Source: Candidatus Desulfofervidus auxilii
GTDB taxonomy: Bacteria > Desulfobacterota > Desulfofervidia > Desulfofervidales > Desulfofervidaceae
Length of the DNA: 64,000 bases
NCBI GenBank assembly: GCA_030262725.1
Contig: JAJSZS010000008.1
Span: 25,226 to 89,225 of the forward strand
Reading direction: 5' to 3'
Shown: positions 8,301 through 16,453 of the stretch, in pieces
Position numbering within the stretch: the first letter of the stretch is position 1
Layout of the letters: every line of letters starts with the position of its first letter
Notes under the pieces: generated by a model
Told to the model about the DNA's origin: nothing
What the model saw: only the letters and a program-made list of their open reading frames with translations
The model's database searches: none
Program-made: the position numbers and the translations under genes

Positions 8301-10287
8301 CAAAATTTATTCTAAACTTTCCATAAGTGGGTGTAATCTCTTCGACATAAAAATCTACAATCTGATTGGAAGGACAGTAAGCATTAGAAGAACAATTACT
8401 GATAATTAAACCTCTATCGCTATCATAAGTTAAATTGCATTTTTGCGCGCATGAATTATATACACTAAGACATCCACTAACAGATTTCCCCACAGGAACT
8501 AGGGTAACGGTATGGTCGCCCACTTGAATCTTTATTTCAGGCACAGGAGAAGAAAGGGCTACACTATAGGTAGTTACATTTTCTGCCTTTGTGGGGTCAG
8601 CAAAATTATTTTTAAAATCCGTATGTCCATAATAAGCAAGAGCTGCTGAGTAATAACTACCTTGCTTAGTGGGCTCCTCAGGGCATAAGCCTCTAACCTT
8701 ACTCAAGTCTGAGACATTTTTAGCAGAACAAATAAAATCATATACACCATTACTTTCTCCTATAAAATAGTCTGCCCCTGAAATACCTTCTTCATCTCCT
8801 ATGGTTTTGGCTAATTCAGCTACATCTAAGTCAGAAAGGTCACCTGAATAACTTTCAAAAGCACTCCCTGGCACAGTATCAGAATCATAACTGGGATTGA
8901 TATCACTGATAATTACCATGAAAGGTTTAGAACACCAGGGGAACAATTCAGGAAGCTGAAGGGTATTTCCGGCTTTTTTAATCCCCCAGTCAGGTTTAGG
9001 GAGTAGTAATCCTGTATCACTAGAAGAACTATAAGTAAATTCTGATGTAGGACTTCCCTTACCTGCAAAATACCTCAAAGTTTCGTAAATCATTTCTGCA
9101 ATGGGATTGCCCCACATGCGGCACTCTCCTTCATTTAATGGATGGGTAGTGATCCACCCACACGTATAGCTTCCTTGATAGCTATAATCAGAATATCTAA
9201 ATCCCACTGTTTTTAACCTGTTTAAAGTGAGTATAATATTACCTTCAGTATTTTCCGAAGTTTTAAATATACCTGTATTGGGATTTATTTCATCTGAAAT
9301 AGACCATATATTCTTTCTTAAGACACCCCCACTTAAGTTTTTTGTGTAAGAACCAGTTAAGAGTCCAAAATACATTTGAGCCATATCTACACAGACTCCC
9401 TCATCGCTTTTGCAATCACTATCTGTATTACACGACTTAAAGCTCTTTGAACATACCTTTGTTCCATTTCCCTCACCAAACTTTTGCAAAAGCCCAATGG
9501 GTTTATAGTTCCCATTTGGATATTCTTTGCAGTTTGGTTCAACACCCACAGATGGATCACAAACCTTTACTCTAACATAATATTCACCATCTGGTGTTCC
9601 TAGACTGTTATCACAAACTGGTCTTTCTTTTGATGCCCACTCCCATATTCTATTAGACCTATTAAGTAACACCCTTATTTTGTGTGGCTCGCCTTCACTG
9701 GTAGAAGTTACACAGAAAAGATGCCTTTTACCCGCTGTGGGGGAGTCAAAAGGAGTAAGTAACCTGGTGTCATTACCAAAATATTCCTTTCCCCAGCTAT
9801 GGGCATCTTGAGGGATATAAACTCCTTCTAAAACTGTTTCTGATGAAGAATCCGTGCTTCTATATCCTCCATAAAGCACTTTTCTTAAAACGTCCATCCT
9901 AGACATAGAAAGCCAGTTTAAAAAATTTCCGCTCCATTCATCTTCTCCACCACAATATTTATCAGATGTGATTCTGGTAGGAACAAACTTAGCAGTAGCT
10001 CCAGAACCTTCATATTTGTAACATTTATAAGGGTCAAAGTATCCATAATAATCTATGGAGTGCTTGTATCCTACATCAAGCAGTCCATCTTCATCCAAAT
10101 CAGAGGCATCATTATAAGCCTCATAATAGAGTTTATGGTCTCTTCCCATAACAAGCATTACCAGAGGAGGACCTTGGGCTGAGATAAAAGGAGGCACAGC
10201 GCAATAATTATCCATAGTTTGAGTGAAGGCTAATCTTCCTATTAATGATGTAAAACTTATAAGGAAAATAAATAATATTTTTTTCAT
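5317..10287 (-). CDS. pilY1: PilY1-like pilus tip adhesin, probable selenoprotein
   Basis: A 1656-residue PilC/PilY1 protein read through one TGA at codon 1220. Residues 1-23 are a signal peptide. Typical PilY1 landmarks follow: a von Willebrand-like N-terminal half rich in cysteine, DASDLDEDGLLDVGY near 61, Asp/Asn-rich calcium-type loops (DINNNNKPD, DKDGDGKPD) and ANPLKLEEKLSKVFADIL. The C-terminal propeller (IFALDITDPESP, LLWEFSD, YVVLGSGP) begins after the TGA in the same frame, with no other stop over 4.97 kb. A gene caller that treats TGA as stop gives 6628-10287 plus a fragment below 6579. A SECIS-like hairpin follows the TGA. PilY1 sits at the pilus tip and mediates adhesion and assembly. 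It ends the minor-pilin operon and overlaps the previous gene by ATGA. A plain nonsense mutation is the alternative. Confidence 0.8.
6587..6623 (-). promoter_or_regulatory. SECIS-like hairpin in pilY1
   Basis: On the minus strand AGAGGGT and ACCCTCT pair perfectly around the loop AGGTCT (or eight pairs around GGTC). A lower stem (AGGGCA with TGCTTT, two G-U pairs) lies below a five-base 3' bulge. Exactly 17 bases separate the TGA from AGGTCT. The E. coli fdhF SECIS, as I recall it, has the same loop and the same 17-base distance. The bulged U of fdhF is absent. SelB binding would recode the TGA as selenocysteine. Confidence 0.75.
6628..6630 (-). other. In-frame TGA, likely selenocysteine codon
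   Basis: Codon 1220 of pilY1, in the context SNAP-TGA-VKGKRVG, at the start of the C-terminal propeller. The frame on both sides encodes PilY1 sequence without a gap or shift, so neither a frameshift nor a gene boundary explains the stop. No selA, selB, selC or selD gene is in the window. Confidence 0.75.
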
Positions 10288-10598
10288 CTTTTATACCTCT
10301 CTATTAAAATTTCAGTAACTAAATTGTCTATAACCTTTATAGTAACCCAATCTCCAATTTTAATATCTCTTAAAGATGCAGGATTTTCAAAAAATGCCCC
10401 ATTTACCTCCTTGTGAATGGCTACTCTACAATCTTGAGCAATATAAAAATCTTCTCCCGAAACATTTATATAGTCATAGTTTTTAGAAATAGCATTTACT
10501 TTACCATTAAAATAATAATGGCTGCGTGTAAATCCTGTATGTGTTGGAAAAAACAACATAATTCCTAAACAGATTATAAATAGCCAATTTTTTCTCAT
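10284..10598 (-). CDS. Small exported protein of pilus operon
   Basis: A 104-residue protein with an N-terminal signal (RKNWLFIICLGIMLFFPTHT). The mature part looks all-beta: GKVNAISKNYDYINVSG, then a loop, then ASLRDIKIGDWVTIKV, reminiscent of small OB-like DUF5666 domains. I do not recognise a named family with certainty. It overlaps pilY1 by four bases and lies after the pilX-like gene. Its position is similar to that of the small pilY2 gene of Pseudomonas, although pilY2 follows pilY1 there. A role in PilY1 secretion or calcium handling is a guess. GGAGG precedes the ATG and a likely regulator site lies upstream. Confidence 0.65.
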   Translation of the reverse strand: MRKNWLFIICLGIMLFFPTHTGFTRSHYYFNGKVNAISKNYDYINVSGEDFYIAQDCRVAIHKEVNGAFFENPASLRDIKIGDWVTIKVIDNLVTEILIERYKR

Positions 10599-10629
10599 GT
10601 TTTCCTCCTCTATTCTTCTTTATTACTCC

Positions 10630-10652
10630 ATTTATTGTGAAAAAATCGTGAA
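10630..10652 (-). promoter_or_regulatory. OmpR-type regulator site upstream of pilY1 pair
   Basis: On the minus strand TTCACGATTTTTTCACAA contains two TTCACR half-sites repeated at 11 bases, the geometry of OmpR/PhoB-family sites. The 23-base segment occurs again exactly at 13127-13149. It sits in the only real gap of the pilus operon, about 30 bases before the 104-residue gene. A weak TAATAA lies 9 bases after the second half-site, as in Pho-type promoters. Confidence 0.5.
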
Positions 10653-10661
10653 GTGTATGTG

Positions 10662-11105
10662 TTAATATCCTTTTACATACATAATATATAAATCTGCTTG
10701 ACTATTGTGTTTGGTAGCCTGAGAATGGACAAGGTAATAAATACCAACACCAGCTACTCCTGTATAAGCTCCTGAAATAGGAGGGAAAACTGGCACTCCT
10801 TTAAATCCAGCAAGAGGTTTCCAAAATACTTGCCATATTTCATAAAAATCATTAGGATCGCCAGGATCACCAGTTTGAGGGTTATTATTGATTAAATTTT
10901 GTAGTTGTCCATATGTTTTTGTTTCTAAATCTATTATTGCTTCTTCTATTCCTCCCTGTGCCATTTGAAGAGCTATATTGTAGTTTTTAGCACTACCATA
11001 TGTTTGATAGCCTCTTGTGCATAGATATGTAATAAGACCTATCAAAATTATTCCCATAATCATTACCATTAGTACTGTTAATAAAGCTATCCCTTTGTTA
11101 TTCAT
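10662..11105 (-). CDS. PilX-like minor pilin
   Basis: A 147-residue inner-membrane-anchored pseudopilin. The N-terminus MNNKGIALLTVLMVMIMGI has the basic leader, a glycine cleavage site and a long hydrophobic helix, but no glutamate at mature position 5. PilX and GspK proteins also deviate here, and that glutamate helps subunit docking in other pilins. The C-terminal part is a small globular domain without recognised motif. It overlaps the PilW-like gene by one base, which implies translational coupling. Order and size match the fimU-pilV-pilW-pilX-pilY1 cluster of Pseudomonas. It probably joins the tip complex that holds PilY1. Confidence 0.75.
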   Translation of the reverse strand: MNNKGIALLTVLMVMIMGIILIGLITYLCTRGYQTYGSAKNYNIALQMAQGGIEEAIIDLETKTYGQLQNLINNNPQTGDPGDPNDFYEIWQVFWKPLAGFKGVPVFPPISGAYTGVAGVGIYYLVHSQATKHNSQADLYIMYVKGY

Positions 11106-12127
11106 TATTGTAACTCCCTTAAAGGTATTTCTAAGGTAATTGTGCGCCAGCGATAATGGCGTAATTCACTATTAAGGTTAACAATGTTATCTGCTGTACT
11201 TATTGTGGCGTTTGGATAATTATAAGAAGGATCTCTTTTTCCATACTGTTTTACAATAAAAATACGCACAAGTCTAAGTCGATTTTTTAATGTAACTGGA
11301 GCTTCTCCAGAAATATCATCTTCCCATGTAACATTACCTGCAGGATCTATAAGCCCAAATTGAACTTGGAAATCTAATACTCCATCTAAAATAGGCATAG
11401 ATGAACCATAAACACGACATAATGAGCATATATTATTTGCATTACAACTGCATAAACGATAGCCTGTAAAAGTATTTAAAAAATAATCTTGAAAAGTATT
11501 AATGTTATTTCCAGCATCAGTTTTACTGATGCCTCCAAGACTAAAAGCAAATACAGTTTTTATATCAGCTATAAAACCTGTAGCATTATTTAAACTGAGA
11601 TTATTTCCTGCTACGCCTTGGATTGTATATATGTTTCCAAAAAGTTCTTTTGTTTCAGTATTTAAAAAGACAATTTTATCGTTGCTTTCAAACTGGGGGA
11701 AGTTAGGATAACTAGGAGCAGGAGTTTCTTGGTTTGAGGTGATAGTGACAGTTGTATCTGTAGCATTGATATAGCTTGTATTATATCCCCATTTCATATA
11801 ATTATCAGCAGCAGAAGAAATAGAAGCTCCTTTAATTATTAATTCATCAGAATTATTTTGGCCATTATTATTGTTTGAACCTATAGGCACAAAGTAGTCT
11901 GTAGCTACAATTCTTACAATAACAGGGACTCCTAGTCCTGCCATGGCTACATCTCTTAATAATATAGATTCAGATACAATGCCTGTTTGTGTAGTCCTTG
12001 TTTTTGCGGCTTCTTGATAAGAGCGTTTAGTTAGGTTAGACAAAAATGTTAATGTAGCTGAAGTGAGGATAATAAATATTACCATTATTACTAAAAGCTC
12101 CGCCAATGTCATACCTCTGTTTTGCAT
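11105..12127 (-). CDS. PilW-like minor pilin
   Basis: A 340-residue pseudopilin, the largest of the set, as PilW usually is. The prepilin peptidase motif is clear: MQNRG followed by MTLAELLVIMVIFIIL with glutamate at mature position 5. The long C-terminal domain has a CSCNANNICSLC cysteine cluster near residue 228, which may form disulfides or bind metal. It starts directly at the stop of the PilV-like gene and shares one base with the PilX-like gene. It is expected to be a tip component in the periplasm. Family assignment rests on N-terminus, size and gene order. Confidence 0.78.
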   Translation of the reverse strand: MQNRGMTLAELLVIMVIFIILTSATLTFLSNLTKRSYQEAAKTRTTQTGIVSESILLRDVAMAGLGVPVIVRIVATDYFVPIGSNNNNGQNNSDELIIKGASISSAADNYMKWGYNTSYINATDTTVTITSNQETPAPSYPNFPQFESNDKIVFLNTETKELFGNIYTIQGVAGNNLSLNNATGFIADIKTVFAFSLGGISKTDAGNNINTFQDYFLNTFTGYRLCSCNANNICSLCRVYGSSMPILDGVLDFQVQFGLIDPAGNVTWEDDISGEAPVTLKNRLRLVRIFIVKQYGKRDPSYNYPNATISTADNIVNLNSELRHYRWRTITLEIPLRELQ

Positions 12128-12675
12128 TATGGTTGCCTCTTTATTGTTTCTAAAGTCACAAAATGAGGTGTACTAGTGTTGTTTCCTTCAAACCAATAAA
12201 CAACAACAACTATATTTTTCCAATCAGCTGCAGTATCTATTCCCCAAATTTTATAATAAGTCTTAGAAGAAACTCTTGTGATAGGAGTAATTGTATTATA
12301 AGTTGTGATAGCTAAAGCAGTACTTGGATGGTCTATACCATTTGTTGCATCATTTGCGTCTGCTATATCTGCATTTCCATCATATTGATCATTTCCATTG
12401 TCTAACAAGTAAACATTACCATTACCATTTGGGTCAGGATGTGGATTATTTATAAAGGTATTGTTGTTTACAATATCACTCAAAAGTTCATCATTATAAG
12501 GCAAATTTGTTAGATAATTTATTGTTGCTTCAGCAATTTGAATAGCAGTTTTTTTATGCTCTAAATAGGCATTATGTTTTATGATAGTTACAGTAGCATG
12601 AGTTAATGCTATTAATATGATTCCAAGTATAGTTAAAGCTATCATTACTTCTACAAGCGTAAATCCTTTTTTCAT
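12127..12675 (-). CDS. PilV-like minor pilin
   Basis: A 182-residue pseudopilin with a canonical type IV leader: MKKG followed by FTLVEVMIALTILGIILIAL, glutamate at mature position 5. The globular domain holds an Asp/Asn-rich stretch (NGNDQYDGNADIADAND) that could bind calcium. It overlaps the preceding pseudopilin gene by four bases (ATGA) and the next gene by one base. Expected to be processed by a prepilin peptidase encoded elsewhere and built into the pilus tip. Confidence 0.78.
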   Translation of the reverse strand: MKKGFTLVEVMIALTILGIILIALTHATVTIIKHNAYLEHKKTAIQIAEATINYLTNLPYNDELLSDIVNNNTFINNPHPDPNGNGNVYLLDNGNDQYDGNADIADANDATNGIDHPSTALAITTYNTITPITRVSSKTYYKIWGIDTAADWKNIVVVVYWFEGNNTSTPHFVTLETIKRQP

Positions 12676-13109
12676 TGTATCCTTATCCTAAATATTGACA
12701 CTGAAATTTGTTTTGTTTTTCCATTATTATGCGTTAAAGTAAGTGTGAATGACTGATCTGGTGTGCCCTTGCGAGTGAAAAGGACTCTATTGTTAGCAGG
12801 GTATCCAGAAAGAGTGATGTTATTAAGATTTCTTGTTTCCAATTCTTCTCCTGTATCGTATGCATTGTTATCATTTTGGTCTTCAAAAATAGTATAGCTA
12901 TTTGGCACAAACTGGATGCCAAATCTGTGTGCATTACCAAGAGATTTTTGCCTTGCCCATTCTAAATCAGAATATAATTGGTTTGTTGCATCAGTTAGGT
13001 TATAATTTGCTACAAGATGTTTAAAGCCGATAGTGCCAAGACCTAATAATATAACCAAAATTCCTATAACTACTAAGAGCTCAGTTAAAGTTACACCTTT
13101 AACTCCCAT
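12672..13109 (-). CDS. FimT/FimU/GspH-like minor pilin
   Basis: A 145-residue pseudopilin with leader MGVKG followed by VTLTELLVVIGILVILLG, glutamate at mature position 5. The following FKHLVANYNLTDATNQLYSDLEWARQKSL is typical of GspH/FimT proteins. It is first of the four minor pilins and follows the kinase gene, sharing one base with it. The perfect copy of the TTCAC double site lies just upstream of its start, inside the 3' end of the kinase gene. Probably a core initiator of minor pilin assembly. Confidence 0.78.
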   Translation of the reverse strand: MGVKGVTLTELLVVIGILVILLGLGTIGFKHLVANYNLTDATNQLYSDLEWARQKSLGNAHRFGIQFVPNSYTIFEDQNDNNAYDTGEELETRNLNNITLSGYPANNRVLFTRKGTPDQSFTLTLTHNNGKTKQISVSIFRIRIQ

Positions 13110-14086
13110 TACTTATTCCTTATACTATTTATTGTGAAAAAATCGTGAAACTTTCTTGTAGGAAACAAACATTTAAGTTCGAAATAACCATCTTTTTCAT
13201 TATAAAAAAGTTTCATTTTATACCTTTCACCTAGTCTTTTAGCAAGTGTTAAGCCAATGCCGCTTCCTTTTGGAACATTAGGATTAATATCGTTTTTTAT
13301 AAACAAAACAATATTTTTGGCTTCATTATATAAAGAAATATATATCTCTTTTTCTGCATATTTTACAGCATTTTCAATTAAAAGATAAAAAATCATTCCT
13401 AAATCTGTCTGATTAGCGGTAAGTTTTGTTTCTTTTAGGTTCAATATAATTTTCTTATTGTTTAAAATCTCTCTAAACTGTTGAAGAATTAATTCAATAA
13501 GTGTTTTTAGATCTATGTTTTTTACATTTATTTTTCTAGCCTTAAAGTTTCGTATAATATTTAATGTGTGTTTAAATTCTGTTTCAATGAAATTATAACT
13601 TTTATTTAATCTATCTAAAGCAGGGGATGAAATTTTTTGTTTAAGGATTTCTAGATTCAATTTTTGTATAGCTAAAAAATTGCCTAATTTATGTGAGAGA
13701 GTAAGAAGGATAAGTTCTAAAAATTTTCTATTTTCTTCTCTTTCTCTTATATGGTGCCATAAAAGTTTATAAAAAATGTAAGTAAGAGCAAAGATTAAAA
13801 AAGTTTCCCAGAGAAAAAGATTTAAAGCAAAATTTTTTGTTTTTTTGTTTACATGATCTAGATTTATATAGACAAATTTTCCATTGAGCGAAGGAGTAAG
13901 AAGTAGCCAATTTTTTTCATTAATTATAGAATTAGATATTTTAAAATATTCAGGAAGATTTTGATTTTTGTTCTCACGAATAAGTTTTAATTCTGTTTCT
14001 ACCTTATCATAAAAGGCATTTAGAAGAGAAAGTTTATAAAAGCTGATGGCAACAAAATTAAGAGCAGATATACCCAATGTAAGCAT
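13109..14086 (-). CDS. Membrane sensor histidine kinase
   Basis: A 325-residue kinase from the ATG at 14086. A first hydrophobic segment at the N-terminus, a periplasmic stretch of about 65 residues and a second membrane helix near 88-108 precede the DHp helix with His132 in LSHKLGNF. ATPase motifs follow: LLIENAVKYAE (N box) and GSGIGLTLAKRLGERY (G2 box). No ribosome binding site precedes the ATG, and the frame stays open upstream with more hydrophobic residues (HRILIAFFI). An AUU at 14131-14129, preceded by AGAGG, could be the true start and would overlap the regulator stop. Partner of the adjacent OmpR-type regulator; likely controls minor pilin genes. Confidence 0.8.
   Translation of the reverse strand: MLTLGISALNFVAISFYKLSLLNAFYDKVETELKLIRENKNQNLPEYFKISNSIINEKNWLLLTPSLNGKFVYINLDHVNKKTKNFALNLFLWETFLIFALTYIFYKLLWHHIREREENRKFLELILLTLSHKLGNFLAIQKLNLEILKQKISSPALDRLNKSYNFIETEFKHTLNIIRNFKARKINVKNIDLKTLIELILQQFREILNNKKIILNLKETKLTANQTDLGMIFYLLIENAVKYAEKEIYISLYNEAKNIVLFIKNDINPNVPKGSGIGLTLAKRLGERYKMKLFYNEKDGYFELKCLFPTRKFHDFFTINSIRNK
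13127..13149 (-). promoter_or_regulatory. Second copy of OmpR-type regulator site
   Basis: Identical over 23 bases to 10630-10652, with TTCAC half-sites 11 bases apart. It lies within the last codons of the kinase gene, 18-40 bases before the ATG of the first minor pilin gene. TATAAG follows eight bases after the second half-site's TTCACA. Confidence 0.5.
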
Positions 14087-14121
14087 AATGAAAAAAGCAA
14101 TTAATATTCTGTGTTCAAAAC

Positions 14122-14769
14122 CTATTTTAATCGGTAACCTCTGCCTTTATAAGTTTCTATAGTATTTTCAGGTAAAATTTTTCTTAATTCTTTTATATAA
14201 GTTCGGATAATTTCATCTCCTACTGGATTATCCGCCCAAACATAATTTAGTATTCTTTCCTTGCTTACAACTTGTCCACGATGTTTAATAAGGAAGCAAA
14301 GCAATTCCCATGCTTTTGGAGATATTTTTATTTCTTGACCGTCTTTTAAAATCACACCTGAATCTAAGTGGATTTTCAAGTTGTCTATTTCAATTACTTT
14401 TGGAAGAGACATTTTGCGTCGATTTAAGGCTTTAAGTCTTAAAATAAGCTCCTTTGGAGCAAATGGTTTTGTTAAATAATCATCCGCTCCTTCTTCAAAA
14501 CAAACTTCTTTGTCCTTTAATTCTTTTTTGGCAGTGAGGACCAAAATTGGTGTAGTTATACCTTTTTCCCTTATTTTTTTTAAAATGTCCTCACCTTTTT
14601 GATATTTAAGGATTAAATCAAGGATAATGACATCAAATACTTCATTTTCTAGTATAGATTCAACAAGCCTGTCATCAATAACCCACTTTACATTAATATC
14701 GTTTATTTCGAGATATTCTTTAAGACTTTCCCCTAAATTGGGATCATCTTCAATAAGAAGAATTTTCAT
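14122..14769 (-). CDS. OmpR/PhoB-family response regulator
   Basis: A 215-residue two-domain regulator. Receiver: acidic pair E7-D8-D9, phosphoacceptor Asp51 in VIILDLIL, TA in VLTAKKE and Lys in TKPFAPKEL. The winged-helix DNA-binding domain occupies about 120-215, with SPKAWELLCFLIKHRGQVVSKERIL and a C-terminal GRGYRL, both typical of the family. It is the first gene of the pilus operon and has its own promoter. The two identical TTCAC direct repeats in the operon are likely targets, so it would control the minor pilins and PilY1 separately. The inducing signal is unknown. Confidence 0.88.
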   Translation of the reverse strand: MKILLIEDDPNLGESLKEYLEINDINVKWVIDDRLVESILENEVFDVIILDLILKYQKGEDILKKIREKGITTPILVLTAKKELKDKEVCFEEGADDYLTKPFAPKELILRLKALNRRKMSLPKVIEIDNLKIHLDSGVILKDGQEIKISPKAWELLCFLIKHRGQVVSKERILNYVWADNPVGDEIIRTYIKELRKILPENTIETYKGRGYRLK

Positions 14770-14777
14770 CTTTTTAT

Positions 14778-14806
14778 CTAATACCCAATTAAAGATTACT
14801 TGTCAA
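14778..14806 (-). promoter_or_regulatory. Promoter of the pilus regulatory operon
   Basis: On the minus strand TTGACA (14806-14801), a 17-base spacer and TATTAG (14783-14778), about nine bases before the response regulator ATG. The start would lie very close to the ATG. Confidence 0.5.
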
Positions 14807-14836
14807 ATTGAAAGAAATTGATTAAAAATATTTTGG

Positions 14837-14913
14837 CGGGACGTAGCTCAGTTTGGCAGAGCACAGCGTTCGGGACGCTGGGGTCGCAGGTTCAAATCCT
14901 GTCGTCCCGACCA
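14837..14913 (+). tRNA. tRNA-Pro (anticodon CGG)
   Basis: A 77-base tRNA with encoded CCA. The acceptor stem CGGGACG pairs with CGTCCCG. D arm GCTC/GAGC, anticodon stem CAGCG/CGCTG with loop TTCGGGA, T arm GCAGG/CCTGT with loop TTCAAAT. The anticodon CGG reads CCG, proline. It stands alone on the plus strand between minus-strand genes and ends five bases from the stop of the next gene. Confidence 0.95.
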
Positions 14914-14917
14914 TGTT

Positions 14918-15658
14918 TTAAAATAATGTGTGACATAAAATTCCTTTGTTTTTAAAAGATAAGATTAATTCATCTTTCTTTTTAATAAAGAATTCCCTTC
15001 TCATTGCTTTTTCTAATTTATATTTTCGATAGACCCAATCAGCATAATGATAATTCATTTTATCAATTAGTACATAATCTACTTTTCCTTCTAGTTTAAT
15101 TGGTAAATTTTCCACTCCTGGTAAAATAGGGGCGATCATTACATAAGTTTTAATACCTTTTTTATGTAAATTTGCTAAAGCATTAATTCTTTCTTCAATA
15201 GAGGAAGTTTTAGGCTCAAAAATTTTTTTAATCCTTTCATCTGCGGTAGTGATTGTGAAACCAACTTCTATATTTTGAAATTTTCTTAACAAATCTAAAT
15301 CTCTTAAAATTAAAGATGATTTAGTTTGAATTATTACTGGCCAATTGTTTTCAAGTAAAATTTCAAGACATTTCCTTGTCAATTTATATTTTCTTTCAAC
15401 TGGCTGATAAGGATCACAAATGCCACTTATCCAGACTTTCCCTTTTTTCTTTTTCTTTATTTCCTCAGCAAGCAGTTTAGGAGCATTAATTTTGATATCA
15501 ACAAAATTTCCCCATTTTTCTTTATGATTAGTAAATTTTTTCATAAATCTAGCATAGCAATAAAAACAACCATGTTGACAACCAAAATAAGGGTTAAGGG
15601 TCCAATTAAAAACTTTTGATTTAGAAAGAATACTTTTAACTAAGACTTCTCTAATCAT
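14918..15658 (-). CDS. Radical SAM protein, spore photoproduct lyase family
   Basis: A 246-residue radical SAM enzyme. The cluster motif is CQHGCFYC near residues 28-35 within [17 protein letters not shown], the hallmark of the SPL-like/PA0069 group. [16 protein letters not shown] and a late [13 protein letters not shown] are also typical. Members of this group include DNA repair lyases, but many short bacterial homologues have no known reaction. It overlaps hpt by eight bases and ends the HPS/PHI operon next to the oppositely oriented tRNA. The specific substrate is unknown. Confidence 0.8.
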   Translation of the reverse strand: MIREVLVKSILSKSKVFNWTLNPYFGCQHGCFYCYARFMKKFTNHKEKWGNFVDIKINAPKLLAEEIKKKKKGKVWISGICDPYQPVERKYKLTRKCLEILLENNWPVIIQTKSSLILRDLDLLRKFQNIEVGFTITTADERIKKIFEPKTSSIEERINALANLHKKGIKTYVMIAPILPGVENLPIKLEGKVDYVLIDKMNYHYADWVYRKYKLEKAMRREFFIKKKDELILSFKNKGILCHTLF

Positions 15659-16175
15659 TAAAGATTAATCGATAAATATCAGGCAAAGAACGATATTGTT
15701 CATTGAAATCAAGACCATATCCAACAAGAAAACCACTTAATTTAAATCCTATATAATCTATTTTTATCTCAACTTCTCTTCTTTCAGGCTTATCTATGAG
15801 AGCACATATCTTTAAAGAAGCAGGTTGTTTCTTTTTTAAATGTTTGATTAAAAAATCAAGAGTATAGCCAGTATCTACAATATCTTCTACTATAATTACA
15901 TCTTCTCCTTTTAAAGGAATTTCAACATCTTTTACAAGCTTTACTTCTCCTGTACTATAATCTTTTTCTCCATAACTAGCTAAACGTACAAAGTCTATTT
16001 TGACTGGTAATTCTACATTTCGAACCAAATCAGCCAAAAAAATAAAAGCACCTTTTAAAATACCAATAAATATTGGAGTACGACCAGCATAATCTTTAGT
16101 AATTTGTTTTGATAATGCCTTTACTTTTTTTAAAATTTCCTCATTCCTTACTACTAATTCTTTTTTTGGCTGCAT
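15651..16175 (-). CDS. hpt: Hypoxanthine phosphoribosyltransferase
   Basis: A 174-residue purine salvage enzyme that joins hypoxanthine or guanine with PRPP to give IMP or GMP. The PRPP-binding motif VIIVEDIVDTGYTL is near residues 94-107, with FIGILKGAFIFLADL before it and YGLDFNEQYR near the C-terminus, all standard for Hpt. Length is normal. AAAGGAG precedes the ATG. It lies in an operon with the ribulose-monophosphate enzymes, which can supply pentose phosphate for PRPP, so the link is metabolically sensible. Confidence 0.92.
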   Translation of the reverse strand: MQPKKELVVRNEEILKKVKALSKQITKDYAGRTPIFIGILKGAFIFLADLVRNVELPVKIDFVRLASYGEKDYSTGEVKLVKDVEIPLKGEDVIIVEDIVDTGYTLDFLIKHLKKKQPASLKICALIDKPERREVEIKIDYIGFKLSGFLVGYGLDFNEQYRSLPDIYRLIFND

Positions 16176-16211
16176 ATTTGCTCCTTTCCTTTTATCAAGC
16201 GAGTGATAAAA

Positions 16212-16442
16212 TTAAATATCTGCTTTAATAAGTGTTTCAGTACTTATTACTCCTTCTATTTGACCGATATTTTCAACAATGATTTTAGTAAGTTCATCTA
16301 AATTCTCAGCTTCTATCATAACTACGATATCATACCGTCCAAAAACACCATAAGCATATTTTACTTTATCTATCTTTCTTATTGCTTCTAATACTGATTT
16401 TACTTTTCCTGGCCCTACTTTTAATAATACACCTGCTATCAT
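16212..16442 (-). CDS. Lrp/AsnC ligand-binding domain protein
   Basis: A 76-residue stand-alone RAM domain without a DNA-binding part. The beta-alpha-beta pattern AGVLLKVGPGKVKSVLEAI, then VFGRYDIVVMIEAENLDEL, then VISTETLIK is typical of SraA-type effectors. Such domains bind amino acids and oligomerise, acting as sensors or on partner proteins. AAGGAGGAGGG precedes the ATG. It lies in the HPS/PHI/hpt operon. The ligand is unknown. Confidence 0.85.
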   Translation of the reverse strand: MIAGVLLKVGPGKVKSVLEAIRKIDKVKYAYGVFGRYDIVVMIEAENLDELTKIIVENIGQIEGVISTETLIKADI

Positions 16443-16453
16443 ATCCCTCCTCC

